64,000 nt of DNA, taken from NCBI GenBank assembly GCA_012845835.1, contig JABAKD010000029.1, positions 4,428,000-4,491,999 of the forward strand. The letters are read 5' to 3'. Made by a program: the position numbers and the translations under genes. The first letter of the stretch is position 1. Every line of letters starts with the position of its first letter. This document shows positions 45,850 through 56,872 of the stretch, piece by piece. The notes under the pieces were generated by a model, which was given only the letters and a program-made list of their open reading frames with translations, made no database searches and was not told the origin of the DNA. The stretch comes from Undaria pinnatifida (taxonomy: Eukaryota; Sar; Phaeophyceae; Laminariales; Alariaceae).

Positions 45850-47553
45850 ACGTCCATCAACTACGGATTCACCAACTCGGCAATGGTGGCTGCGGGTGGT
45901 ACGGGTGTTTTTCTGGCAAACGCGATGGGCTTCGCGGTGACCTTAGCTTTGGCGTGCTTCTCTACAGCATCAGCAGGGCTCCGTTTGAGACCAAGGTTTG
46001 TGATGCCGAGGGCGGTACTCCACAAACTAAATCGAATGTACCAGGTAACCGTTATCAGCAGGTGTGGTGATCAGAAACTGCAAGGGTGCGAAGAAGACAA
46101 TGTAGGGATCAACCCAGAAATATGCATCCGTGGCTAACACGCTATAAGTCGCCTGGTCGGCGCATCGTCGTTGCCTGGGTTAAACTTCGAAACATTTTCA
46201 AGTGCAGCAGCAGCTCAGAACATCTAAAGCTCACAAAACACACAAAGCAGAAAGTTACCGGGGACGCTCGGAGGCATCTCGGTCTACCTTCAGTTCACAG
46301 TTGGTACATGACACACTTAAAGGGCAAGGTAAGAAACAAGAACGATCGCCCAGGGGCGGGATTTCTTGCGTAGGAACCATTGTGCACAATTTGCAAAATA
46401 TATAGAGATAGTGCAGCTGTCGCTAGGAACTCGCGCAGCAGGAGGATTGTATTCACCGTCAACTTGTGTGCGCTGGTAGAATGGAAGGTAGCTAGCTGTT
46501 TGGTTGTTGCTGCTGCTGTTATGTCGTTGGTGTGGTGCGCAGTGGAACGTGTGTTTTCCCTGACACAACCCAACACCTGGCACAACCAAGCCCAACCATT
46601 TTTCGGTATGCCTGGCACAACCCAACACCTGGCACAACCTAACCTCCAACCCAACCCAACCGAATAGCACCAGCATCACTACCACCGTTACCACCACCAC
46701 CACGAGCGGCGGCGTGTTAGACGTGGGCAATCCTGCGGTGTGTGGCAGCAGATACATAGAGATTCCAGGTAGATACTGCTTCTGTGCTGCTGCCGCTCCT
46801 GATTGTTTTGCCAACGCCTACAGCTTGTGCCTCGTGCGGGTTTGATACCGGTTACGGGCGGCAGCGTCTCGCCCTGCTGTCTCGGTTTATCCTTTTTCAG
46901 CGCCCACCGAGTTCCTCGTCCGCAACGCCCAGCGAGAGCAACGCGGCTGATCTGCCGCCTGTTACTGTACGTCTTGCTGCCCGGTACCGTTCTGTTCTGT
47001 TATTGTACTTCTTGCTGCCCGGTACCGTACTATTGGCCTCCGCTGGACCGTCTGTTCCGTCCACTTCAATGGAAACTTCCATAAACTTTCATCAGAAAAA
47101 TAAATATTGTATGTACGAGCCCCTATTTTTGAGTCGTTGAAATTCGGAACTGGCATTTACTCGTATTACGGCATCACTTTCTACAGCTCATACCGCCGTT
47201 TTTACTGCTAGGTCTTCGTACCGCCCTCTTACAAAGTCGTGTTTTCGCGGAAGTGGGTGGAATCTTCCATAAGAGCTCTCACCCCGTCCATGGAAACTTT
47301 CACTACCCCCATGCAATTGCTGCCATGGAGGATTCCACTGCTCCCATAGAAGGGAAGTTTAGCTTTCTACATACTTCCATGAGGAGAGCAGGGTTAATCA
47401 CTGCCATGAGAAGCCTCCGGGCGCAAATGCCGTGGAAGCTGACATCTATTTCTACAGACGTATGATAAGTTGACGCCTTGCCGAAAGTAGTGGAAGCGTC
47501 GGGGAGAGAAGATTCGATGGAGGAAGGGTAATGTTTCACGGACGCTTCCATGG
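45850..47553. repeat. tandem unit copy 3
   Basis: Full unit starting at CGTCCATCAACTACGGATTC and containing the same ordered landmarks (GCGATGGGCTTCGCGGTGAC, minisatellite at 46565 to 46665, GTTACGGGCGGCAGCGTCTC at 46851). It ends in the CTTCCATGGAAG-rich block at 47240 to 47553. Confidence 0.8.
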
Positions 47554-47939
47554 CAGTACATGTTGTTTTGTCCGTGCAACAGGTATCTGTTCCTCTTCAG
47601 CACGTACGTTTTTCTTGCAGCCTTTCCTTTCCGATCTTCTTGCAACGCATTCTTAAGAACACCTGTCGTTTGTTTTGCCTTGTTTTCGTTTCTTTTCATA
47701 TTTTTTCATCTTCTTTTTGTTATGGTTTGGCTTGTTTTGTTGTGTTCTCGTTTGTACCCAGTACGCTAGCATTTCACTTGGTTTACCTTGATGAATTGAT
47801 ACTGTTTGGTTTACTCTGTTTCACAGTCCGTGACCACATTATTTGTATCTCTCTAGGACGAAGAATTAGCACGTACTCTGGGTGTACTGATGATGTAGTT
47901 GGGTAGAAAGAACGGGTTTATGTGAAGACAACACACACA
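47554..47939. other. no gene seen
   Basis: T-rich DNA of normal complexity with one + strand ORF of 118 codons (47550 to 47906) that is hydrophobic and Phe/Ser-rich. I do not recognise it and give it little weight. Confidence 0.3.
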
Positions 47940-48200
47940 GTACATGGAAGCCTCCACGGAAGAAGAGTAAGCTTTCGGAAGCTTCTGTTTAATGGAAGCT
48001 TCCATGGTAAATTCCAGTGAAACATTCCATCAAAGTCTTCACTCTCAAAATTTTTACTAGCTGCCTTACTAGGTTGCCCACTACTTCCATGGAAGATTGC
48101 ACTACGTTCATGGAAGCTGTCTTTATTTCCCATCGAAGCTTTCATTACTCCCATGGAAGTTTCCACTACTTCCATGAAACTTTCGTCTTTATGCGGTGAA
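47940..48200. repeat. CTTCCATGGAAG palindrome-rich block
   Basis: Repeated CTTCCATGGAAG, GGAAGCTTCCATGG and CATGGAAGTTTCCACTACTT motifs related to the right ends of the three tandem units but without the rest of the unit, so it may be a fourth, degenerate remnant. Confidence 0.55.
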
Positions 48201-48497
48201 TTCACGATGTCGTTCCTCCTCGTCATCCTGTGCATTGTACAATATTGACTTCCTTATATCGAGACGTTCGTGTTAGTACAGGGCAAGGGTTTGCCACCGT
48301 ACGTATCAGGAAATGTTGGTGACAGCCAGATGGCCAGTACAACAGCCCGTGTTGTGTGCCTCTTCCCCAGATTTTCAAGCTTCGTCGGCCCTCCCCCCGT
48401 CACTCCTTCGTCTTGTCCCATTGCCTTTCAGTTATGGAATTGCCCTGGAAACCAGGCGAAGTCTTACAATCCAGGATATAGGAGATACAGATACAGG

Positions 48498-48592
48498 GTG
48501 AAATAATTTCCTATGCCTTGGGAGGTATGTGGGCATAGGAATAGGGGGTGCATTATTAGATGAACTTCAAGCCCCTGTCTTGATTATTTCAC
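48498..48592. repeat. nested inverted repeat / possible small MITE
   Basis: GTGAAATAAT (48498 to 48507) pairs with ATTATTTCAC (48583 to 48592). Just inside, TTCCTATGCC (48508 to 48517) pairs with GGCATAGGAA (48532 to 48541). The 95 bp could be a tiny fold-back element. Confidence 0.4.
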
Positions 48593-50454
48593 GGTGAGCG
48601 GGACACCATGAATCTAATACAAGAGCTCCTACCGTGATACCTGCTCACTCGACGTACCTGTTTTCTATAAAAAATGTCGTCGTCGGCAGGAAACGAACAT
48701 CCGTATGAAATCACGATGGGTTTTGTCCATTCCGTTTTATTATCTTTTTCAGTTTCACACTTACTTGGTCACTTAAGCGTCTTTCTAACAAATATTGTCT
48801 TCATCACAACTTCAGACGCCCGGTACCACTGCGGCATCACATATACAGAGGGCGAGCCTCGACGCGCATCATTCTTCCCGGTGATGAGTCTCGTCTTTTA
48901 ACCTACACATGGGCTAGCAGCAAGAAACGACGTCCCGCCGAACTCGAAACGCTTTGCTGAGAAAGTGTGGGAAATATACTCCATTTTGTCAACCGTGGTG
49001 GAATTTTCTCCACCAAAAAAGACCAACCTCGATTCAGGGGCACCCTATCGGCGCTAAATTCACCAGGGACATTCAAGGGAGAAGACGGACTTCATGCTAT
49101 ACGCACGGAGCAGGTAACGAGACTGTTGTCGCGCTGCCCCACGCGTAGCAGGTAGGAGGTCTGGTTCCTGCCAGATATCGCACGCGCCAAATCGTCATAA
49201 AAAGTTTTTGTCACGCTATCAGGCGCGCATGAAGTACAAGTATGTTCGTCTTCGTGCAGTTTCGACCACGAACATACCTGTACGAACTGTAACACGCAGC
49301 CATGTAGACGGCGAATCAGCTACTCAGCCTGGCAGGGGGGAACCACCGCCTGCATACAGAGAGCATCTACCTCCAGCAATTGCTTTCACGCCATCACGCT
49401 ATCGCGCGCGTACTTTGTATCCGGACAGCATCACGCTATCACGCGTACGGCAAGGCCAAGACCACCGCGTCAAGCTATCACACGCAGGCAGATGAGTGAC
49501 CCATCATAATGTTTCCCAGTACGGAGCCATTTCACCAAACATAATCATGCGAAACGGGTCTAAGACAAATGAAACAGGCCGTCAATACGTGTGTATAGCA
49601 GTAGAGCTCACATAACAATTTGTTCGCCCGGATGTTTGGGCGGTGGGCTGTTCGTGTTTTTTTGCGATCAGAAAGTACTTCCTGGTCGGATATAGGTACG
49701 GGCGTAGAACCAACCCACCCACTAACCCTAGCCCTAACCCTAACCTTAACCCTGACCCTAACCCTGACCCGAACCTGGACCCAAAACGGACGAGAAATGG
49801 GCGAGAAACGCGGTTGCGCCGCTATGGAAATTTTTTTATTATTCCGATCTGCGGACCATCACATAGTCCTCGGCCAATGAGAGAACGTATAAACTACCCT
49901 CCAAGATCCGGGCGGCCACATTGTTAGGTTTGTTGCGAGCAGTAGTGACCTGTTCGCATTGTGAAAAGGCTGATAATTGAGTTCAAAAATGCTTCGCGCG
50001 CAACAAAACGATCATAAAACCTCCTTTCCTTGTACATGAACTCTTTCAGTATGCTTTTGACACCGAACGAATAAACACGACAACAGTGAGCACATGATAC
50101 AAAGGCGAGAAACAAAACGGCAGTGCCGAGTCATTCCACCATGGCTATCACTTCAAAACATAACGGTTCTCAATCCAAGACCGCCTTCCATCACACGCCA
50201 TCGACGCTGGCATGTGAATAAAGCCCGGCTGAATCCGCTCCATCAGCTACGCCTACTACTGCCGCCACTACCACAGCAGTCACTTCGTGTTCTACGTCCA
50301 CTACTTGTACTATTTCTGCTGTGACTTCCACAGCTACTCCACGTCTTTCGCCTGATACGACTACTGGCGATCACCACCACCTGCAGAAGGCATCGGCGTC
50401 TCATTCATCGCAACACCGTCAACCGATATCACTGCCCAGCCAGTCAACTTCTCA
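48593..50454. other. repeat-rich stretch without a recognisable gene
   Basis: Contains the telomere-like repeat at 49640 to 49880 and short direct repeats with CATCACGCTATC (49390 to 49450). Between 50094 and 50454 a + strand frame is rich in Thr/Ser (many ACT and TCC codons) but is broken by stops. Confidence 0.4.
49640..49880. repeat. interstitial telomere-like tract, inverted partner of 4040 to 4260
   Basis: CCCTAA/CCCTGA units at 49725 to 49772 with flanks GGTACGGGCGTAGAACCAAC on the left and CGAGAAATGGGCGAGAAACG on the right. These are the reverse complement of the flanks at 4100 to 4200 (CGATTCTCGCCCGTTTCTGG and GGGTCTACGCCCGTGCC). Confidence 0.65.
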
Positions 50455-50865
50455 ATGACGTTGGCAATGGAGCCTCCACTCACCATCTACAACCAGCCTT
50501 TTCACGACATCGAACAAAACATGCTCAACTATCAACAGCTGAACCCTCTGGTGGCAATCTACGTCGCCGGTAACTTCGGTGTTGTCGACGGTGTTCTGAT
50601 CGTTATCATCGCGGACCATCTAGTCTCCAAGCATGCCGTTCAAATTTCTGTCACGATCGCACTAAGGCGTTGTCGGCACCTACTTCCGAGGCACACATCA
50701 GCATCAAAAGGGGTCGACATGGTCATCGCCATGGATGTGGGCCTTGGCGACAACGTGAGCAACACGCACATTATCTCAACTCTTTGCGTCGGCGATGAAA
50801 AAAAATGGGCGCTAACGACAACCACAGACACCGAGAGTTCCTACACTGCTGGCGGCTCGTTCTGA
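50455..50865 (+). CDS. hypothetical ORF, 136 codons
   Basis: A single ATG-started ORF (MTLAMEPPLTIYNQ...) with no recognised domain. Its middle is hydrophobic (VAIYVAGNFGVVDGVLIVII). Upstream frames are Thr/Ser-rich and interrupted, and downstream frames shift, so it may be a piece of a decayed element. No promoter or splice context supports it. Confidence 0.2.
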   Translation: MTLAMEPPLTIYNQPFHDIEQNMLNYQQLNPLVAIYVAGNFGVVDGVLIVIIADHLVSKHAVQISVTIALRRCRHLLPRHTSASKGVDMVIAMDVGLGDNVSNTHIISTLCVGDEKKWALTTTTDTESSYTAGGSF

Positions 50866-53410
50866 TGCACGAGTAATCTATCTCAACAACAGGCGCTCGC
50901 CTCCAAGAACCGTATGCAATGCGACCCGGAATATGTACACGAGATCCCCGGACACATTGGACAACCACACCAGCGAGTGCAATCCGTTGATCCAGCAGGC
51001 AGCATATCCTTGGTTAAAACATATTTTCAAGTTTGTAGCACAGGTTCAGAGAGGAATACGTCGCTGGCTACCCGTTCACGAAAGGCCAGCCCCATGATGC
51101 CCCCACCGGAGCCTTCACCAAGCAGATGACCACCACCACAACCTGGGCCAGCTACAGCACGCATTTCACGAGCTCGTCCTCAATAAGCGAAACAACCCCT
51201 TGTCGTCATATTCGGCATTAAGCACAATCTTAATGTGTGGGACCTCATCGCAATTTTTATCGCCTTGGGTTTTGTAGGGGCATCCTCTTTTTTTTGTGCC
51301 GCACGGAAATATTACAACCACCTACCAGCTTCGAGCTACGAAAGCGGGACATCACAACATGATACATCGAGCCTGGCCGGCAAGTCGCCCTCTGCGAGAA
51401 AGGACAAGGTGCAACGATCACGGGCGAAATGAGGGGGCATGTCTCCATCGCCTATCGTTAGGTCTAATTCACCCACCATCACGATAATCACTCTTCCCGG
51501 CCATCTCGCCATGCACTTATATATTATTCTGCTCTTCCTCTTTTACAAGCACTTCTTCATCGTACCTACACAGCAGCAGTACCACGAAGACCATCATGGT
51601 AGCGACAACAGCGTAGCAGTTCACCAGGGGAGCAGAGGATCATTCGGCAAAACGAGCTACTGTAGGTCATTTGGCAGGCTTTTCGTATAGGCCTTTCTCG
51701 AGGAAGCTGTTTACTATCATCTATGTTATATGTCTTTGCTTGAATATACGGTTATGTATCATACGATTTCGAGTTATGTTTTCTATATACACATTTCGCT
51801 GTATTGAACTTATGACTGCATGCCGTTTTTGGTGTATTCTTTAGCTTTGCATTAACTTTCTTTTGAATATGTACCTGGTATCACTTATACTGATGAACGA
51901 AGGCTAAGCGACAGAATATGTTGGAGGGGGGCACTTTTGGGGCCATGTTTTCATCTCTTACGGGTCACTCGCGCGCGCGAACCGCCTGTTCCTTTGCGGC
52001 ATTAATATTTCGTGCTGATTATTTGTTGCGATATGAATCCGCAATCGAATGGTAGCTGCGGTGTTCAAGCAAATTGCGTAAAGACTTTTCGTCAGTGAGG
52101 AAAAGAATCACTCGTGCGAGTGGGTCAAATCCAGTAGTGAACAAGGGGTTACCCCCCCCATCGTACCCTTGGTAATGTGTGGTGTACGTGTCAGGATATA
52201 ATTGAACATATGATAATGTGCGCGTCCACTGAGTCTTTCCGACTTTCTTCGACTGTATATCCGTTTAAATGAAAGGGGCGCAGTAGACGTACAGCATATA
52301 CTCTTTTACACCTGCATGTGCTTTAATAATCTAACTCGCTGGTCAGCCATTATTGGCACGGCTAGGTTTGTGAAACTACCACAGCCACTAGTTTATTCTG
52401 CATCGTTCCCGGTATTAGCCGTCTTTTGACCTCGTATTGACGTCCATACACAAACGCGAATGACACGCAGTTTCATTATACAGGACAGCCATCCGTAACA
52501 TTCCGTTTATACTGTTTTATCCAGATACGCGCACCTCTTCAGGGGGCACGTTGAACAACCAGCAGGTGCATTGACGCCTCTTTCTAGCACATTTCTCGCA
52601 ACTAGTCCTTTGTGACATGGCTGCATCCATGTGCTGCTGGTTATACACAGGCATGAACATCGTTGTTATGACTTATATTTTGTTCTCTCAGTACTATATT
52701 CCTACACTTACTGACATCTCAAGGGGGCGTGTTGGGATAATAATTTGACCTCCATACGTATCTATCAAATACAATGCGCAGTCACTAAGCGGGAGTAAAC
52801 TGGGAATTTTAGTTTGGACATCGAAGAAAGGCGTTGTGCAGCGAGAGTACGACATTGCCCCCTCTCGTGACCAGGTACATTGGACAAGCGCAACTCCCCT
52901 GTACCAGGATATTGATATATTGCAGGGGATACAGCTTGCTACCATACGTATCAACGAATGTTGCTATAGGGCGGACTGCCGGCCGGTACAACAACCCATA
53001 CAGTACATATACTCGTAACGTGGTCATTGTCTCGTGATTGCCAGGTAACAGTGACACCCACTTCGATCGCCCCTTATGTTTGCCTTCTCGCATTGGCATT
53101 TTCTTCTCGTGTTCCTTTCCATAGCTGGCCACTTAAGCCCTCTTTCAAGTACTTTTTTTTTCTCACACCACAAATGTTATCCACAAACATCCGGTGCGAT
53201 CTCTGAACCTCTTATCACAGAGATAGATCCTCGACACGCACCAATATTTCAGGGGAGCGGTCATTTTGGTTTGACCTGCGCGTTCGAGGTGTTGGTTGTG
53301 GTATACCTCAGCCCAAATATATACCACATCGTTGTTCGCCACTGAGCGGTATCGTTGACAATGTCGTACTACATTGAGTTGATAACCGCACACGCCGATC
53401 CCCTCCAATG
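50866..53410. other. no convincing gene
   Basis: Short ORFs only. 51690 to 52690 is AT-richer than its surroundings and nearly free of ORFs over 60 codons. Nothing identifiable. Confidence 0.45.
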
Positions 53411-53549
53411 ACACCCGGACCGGTACTCTTCCTTCCCGTGCCTATCACATAGGTCACGCCCCGACGGCTTCGATGGTCGCTGCGACCTGTGGCTTCACAA
53501 CTGTGCGGCGTCCTCGAGCGATGGGACTTTCACAAGGGCGAAGGAGAAA

Positions 53550-54083
53550 ATGTGTAGTATGGCAGCGTCTGAGAATTGCATACAGCACTTCGATTCGAAA
53601 GAAATCTCACGGGCCCTTCAAAGGTATCAGAAGAGTAAGATAGGGCTTTCGCTTGCCCCCGGTGAGAGCACTACCGAAAACGCGGTTATCAACAGCAGCA
53701 TGTCGGCGACCAACAAACTCCAGAGATCTTCGAGGCTACTCGAGTCCCCGGCGTGGGCTTTAGTTGCGTGCAACACCCTGGCTTGGACCTCAGTCTACAT
53801 TATGTGTTTCGCCACCAAGAAGGCGCGCGCACGTAGGTCACGGCAAGCTCGGTCACTGAGGGCAAACGACGCCAGTGGAGGGGAACCTAACATGGCTGTC
53901 GCTCCTGCAACAGGAGTCGCCGGTACAGCTTCAGATGGGGGTGCCCGAAACGATGCAGTGGGCGTCTCGAGTGTAGGCACTTCATCGAGAGCTGAGGTAG
54001 GAGTTATTGTAGCGGGTTTAGGTATAGTAAGGAGCGTGTCGGGCACTCAGGTGCATTTGTTTCGCTGGTTTTGGCAGGCATAG
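53550..54083 (+). CDS. hypothetical single-exon ORF with one possible membrane segment
   Basis: A 177-codon ORF of unknown function. About residues 68 to 87 (SPAWALVACNTLAWTSVYIM) form a hydrophobic stretch followed directly by a basic cluster (KKARARRSRQAR), which would suit a single membrane anchor with a cytosolic basic flank. The C-terminal half is Ala/Gly/Ser/Val-rich. The frame stays open upstream to 53411 without an ATG, so it could be an exon of a longer gene. A second ATG four codons in is an alternative start. No family recognised. Confidence 0.35.
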   Translation: MCSMAASENCIQHFDSKEISRALQRYQKSKIGLSLAPGESTTENAVINSSMSATNKLQRSSRLLESPAWALVACNTLAWTSVYIMCFATKKARARRSRQARSLRANDASGGEPNMAVAPATGVAGTASDGGARNDAVGVSSVGTSSRAEVGVIVAGLGIVRSVSGTQVHLFRWFWQA

Positions 54084-54959
54084 GTTGTGATGAGGGTTTG
54101 GGAAAGCATTATGTACGCTGGGAAGGGGTACTTTAAAACCGTTCTGGCAAACGGGGTTCCTCATCTCAAGCACAACCCAATACACATGGAACAAACCCCG
54201 TTTGCGCCATATTTTGATATTTGTTGTTATACCCGGTCGATGGGACTGGTATTTTGCATTTGGCTGAGGGTTTGAGTTTTTCGAAGTTGATTTTATTTTG
54301 CGATGTAGAACTCCTCCTATTTGAAACGTCGGAAACTCCTTACCCTCTGTATTGTCCCACGACCTTGATTTTCCTCATCTTGCTCGCTCCCGAATTGCCT
54401 GCAACCTAATGCTTCTTCGAAGCATCCAAAGTCAACTTGATTTTTGCCGTCCAATAACTACAATCTTCACGACCCCTCTTACCATATTACTGATGTGACA
54501 GCATGCTCGACGTATTTGTTTATTCACAAATACCAGGCAAACTTATCCGACTTTTGTTACTCCGGTCGCTTCCTCGCCATGAAATAGGCGACGCAACAAG
54601 CTCCGATGGCGTCGGGGTCTTTGCAGTGGGAAGCACTGTCCCCGGGGCTTGTTTCACCTCCATGTATCCGGCGTGCAAAGCTTGCAGGTGGCACACCAGG
54701 TGAGGAGGCCTTTATTGCTGTCCCGGCCAAGACGGCTTCCCCTTGAAGAGCATCGAGTGATACGCGGGTGAATGTTGCCAGGTCGCGCTTTCGATATCTG
54801 ATGTGGCAATGGTTTTGTACGCTTTAGATTCCGATAGGGTCTATAAATGTCACGACCATGGAATGACTGTAACACTAGGAAATCAGCACGAGATCAAGAA
54901 CAGCGAACAACCAGCCAACTGCCATCAACACGATATCTTACAACAACAATTTGCACGTG

Positions 54960-55105
54960 ACCACAGTCACAATCACGACCAACCGCAACCATAACCCCAA
55001 CCCGAACCACAAATACAACCACAACCTCAACCACAACCTCAATCACAACCACAACTGCAACTACAAACGCAACAACAAGTGCAAGCTCAACCTCAACAAC
55101 GTCGA
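54960..55105. repeat. AACCAC/AACCTC hexamer tract
   Basis: Imperfect CAACCACAACCTCAA units over about 145 bp. Asn/His-rich and Val-rich ORFs on the two strands are artefacts. Confidence 0.7.
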
Positions 55106-55588
55106 TGTCCACGATACATCGAGCTCCCTATTCTTTGCAGAGAAGAAGAGGTTATGGGAGCCACTCCACGAGCACTCATTCTACCGTCAGATGTAGACTT
55201 GACGCAAAAGTAAAAAGGGCAGTAGTGGGAACCAAGGGTGCCGTTGAAACGTGACGTGGCCCGCATTCCGTCATGGTTGTGACAGTGGTACGGATTGCCA
55301 TGGTAAAGGGTCAAATTCACTTATGGGGTTTCTGCTGTTTTCCATGTGGTTCCCGGAAAACACCAGTGCGAACAGATGCCACACGTTATGGCCCAAGCAG
55401 TCACGGGTGGTTGTGCTGGGGTGGAAGCTCTCCGGAACGGAGAATCACATGTGAGCCTAATCAACTACATATTTTAAACCGTATCTGCAAAAACAACATA
55501 TCGAATACGAACGTGGCAGCATAACTACACCCTACCATTAGATCCTGTGCTACGACACTGAGTTCTTCGCCAACTCTGTTTCTCCGTC

Positions 55589-56872
55589 ATGTTCACTGCA
55601 CGTTTCCCAGCGGCACGATCAAGTCTGTCTTCTTCGTCTTCATCTCACCTTCTGTCTGGAAGCGAGGACGCGATGATTCAATATGCATACATGGAGTCGG
55701 CCGAGGAAAGTGAAGGTTTATCCCGCAGGGCCAGGCCACGCCGAACGAATTCAAGGTCACCAGCTTCTGCTTCATTTCTGCCTCTCTCCTGCTCTGCTCT
55801 CTCGGTACTTACCTCGACAGAGACTAAGGCGTCGGGCGAAGACAACAGGAAGGAAGTCGGTGCCTCCGAAGGCCCAGACAGGAACGACACGGCAACTATT
55901 TACCTCGACATGCGGTTCTTGGATGCACAGCGCGAGCTCCCAAGAAGGATGGGCTGTGGGCCGCGAAATGTTTCCTCTTTGGCCATTCCTTCCGGTGCGA
56001 ATCCCGGAGCATCATTTACACACTCGAGCTCATCTAATTATGACTTGACAGGTTCAGAATCGCTAGCCGCTGACGGACCAGGCTCTCAACGACGATGTCC
56101 TACCGCATCAGTCTCTGACGTACCGAGCTCGGACGTCGAAGCGGCTCACGCAACATTCCTGGACACACCATCTACCCCTTCTATAACCTACTCTGCTTGC
56201 TGGAACGTTCTTGACGACGGTCACGCGCAGTCGACCTCGCTACATGAGGTATCCGATCTGGAAATCGACGTGGCGATGTCCACAGGTATGGGCACAGGTT
56301 CGGGCGGGACTGTATCTCAGAACACCGATAGCCTCAACGGTGGTACTCCCGACGGCGAAATGTCCACCCATGACGTACTAGAGCCAAGGACGGGCGAGTC
56401 GAAAGAAAGCAAAGTTGGGCAACGTACCAGTTGGCTTGCGCCCCCTACGGCATCTCCTGTTGGCGTCAATGTTAGACGCCCTATGGTTGATGCTATTCAG
56501 TTTGCAGGATTTGACGCGACTCCCTCAAGTTTGAGCGGCCCACGGGGCGGTGTCGAGGAGGCGAAGGGACGTTTGACTAATGAGACATCACGTTCGGAAA
56601 ATATCCGAAAACTCGGATCTGACGCGCGTTCGGACGCCATCGGGGAATGTGTAGCTGAGGCGAGGGGAGAATCTTTCTTCGAGGGGCTGTCGATGGGAAT
56701 GGAACCCGAGCTTGTGGCCCACGCGCGTTCGGAGGTGATCGAGGGTGGTGTAGCAGAGTCGGGTGGCTCTAGAAACAGACTGCCGCAGTCATCCGAACGC
56801 GAGGTTCAGGAGGTCACGAGACTCAATGAAATACTCGACGAGGCCCTGCTAGTGCTTGACTCCGATGAATAA
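55589..56872 (+). CDS. large orphan ORF, 427 codons, Ser-rich and acidic
   Basis: The longest uninterrupted ORF in the window, with an ATG start and TAA stop. It is not low-complexity at DNA level. The product is Ser/Gly/Glu-rich and probably disordered, with no membrane segment. The N-terminus (to about residue 25) is a Ser-rich stretch with several Arg. Near the C-terminus two related segments occur, ARSDAIGECVAEARGE and ARSEVIEGGVAESGG, each after a Leu/Gly stretch. It ends with an acidic-hydrophobic tail (NEILDEALLVLDSDE). No known domain is recognised. An open frame of this length in decayed surroundings suggests a real gene or a recent insertion; it could also belong to a mobile element. 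Confidence 0.5.
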   Translation: MFTARFPAARSSLSSSSSSHLLSGSEDAMIQYAYMESAEESEGLSRRARPRRTNSRSPASASFLPLSCSALSVLTSTETKASGEDNRKEVGASEGPDRNDTATIYLDMRFLDAQRELPRRMGCGPRNVSSLAIPSGANPGASFTHSSSSNYDLTGSESLAADGPGSQRRCPTASVSDVPSSDVEAAHATFLDTPSTPSITYSACWNVLDDGHAQSTSLHEVSDLEIDVAMSTGMGTGSGGTVSQNTDSLNGGTPDGEMSTHDVLEPRTGESKESKVGQRTSWLAPPTASPVGVNVRRPMVDAIQFAGFDATPSSLSGPRGGVEEAKGRLTNETSRSENIRKLGSDARSDAIGECVAEARGESFFEGLSMGMEPELVAHARSEVIEGGVAESGGSRNRLPQSSEREVQEVTRLNEILDEALLVLDSDE

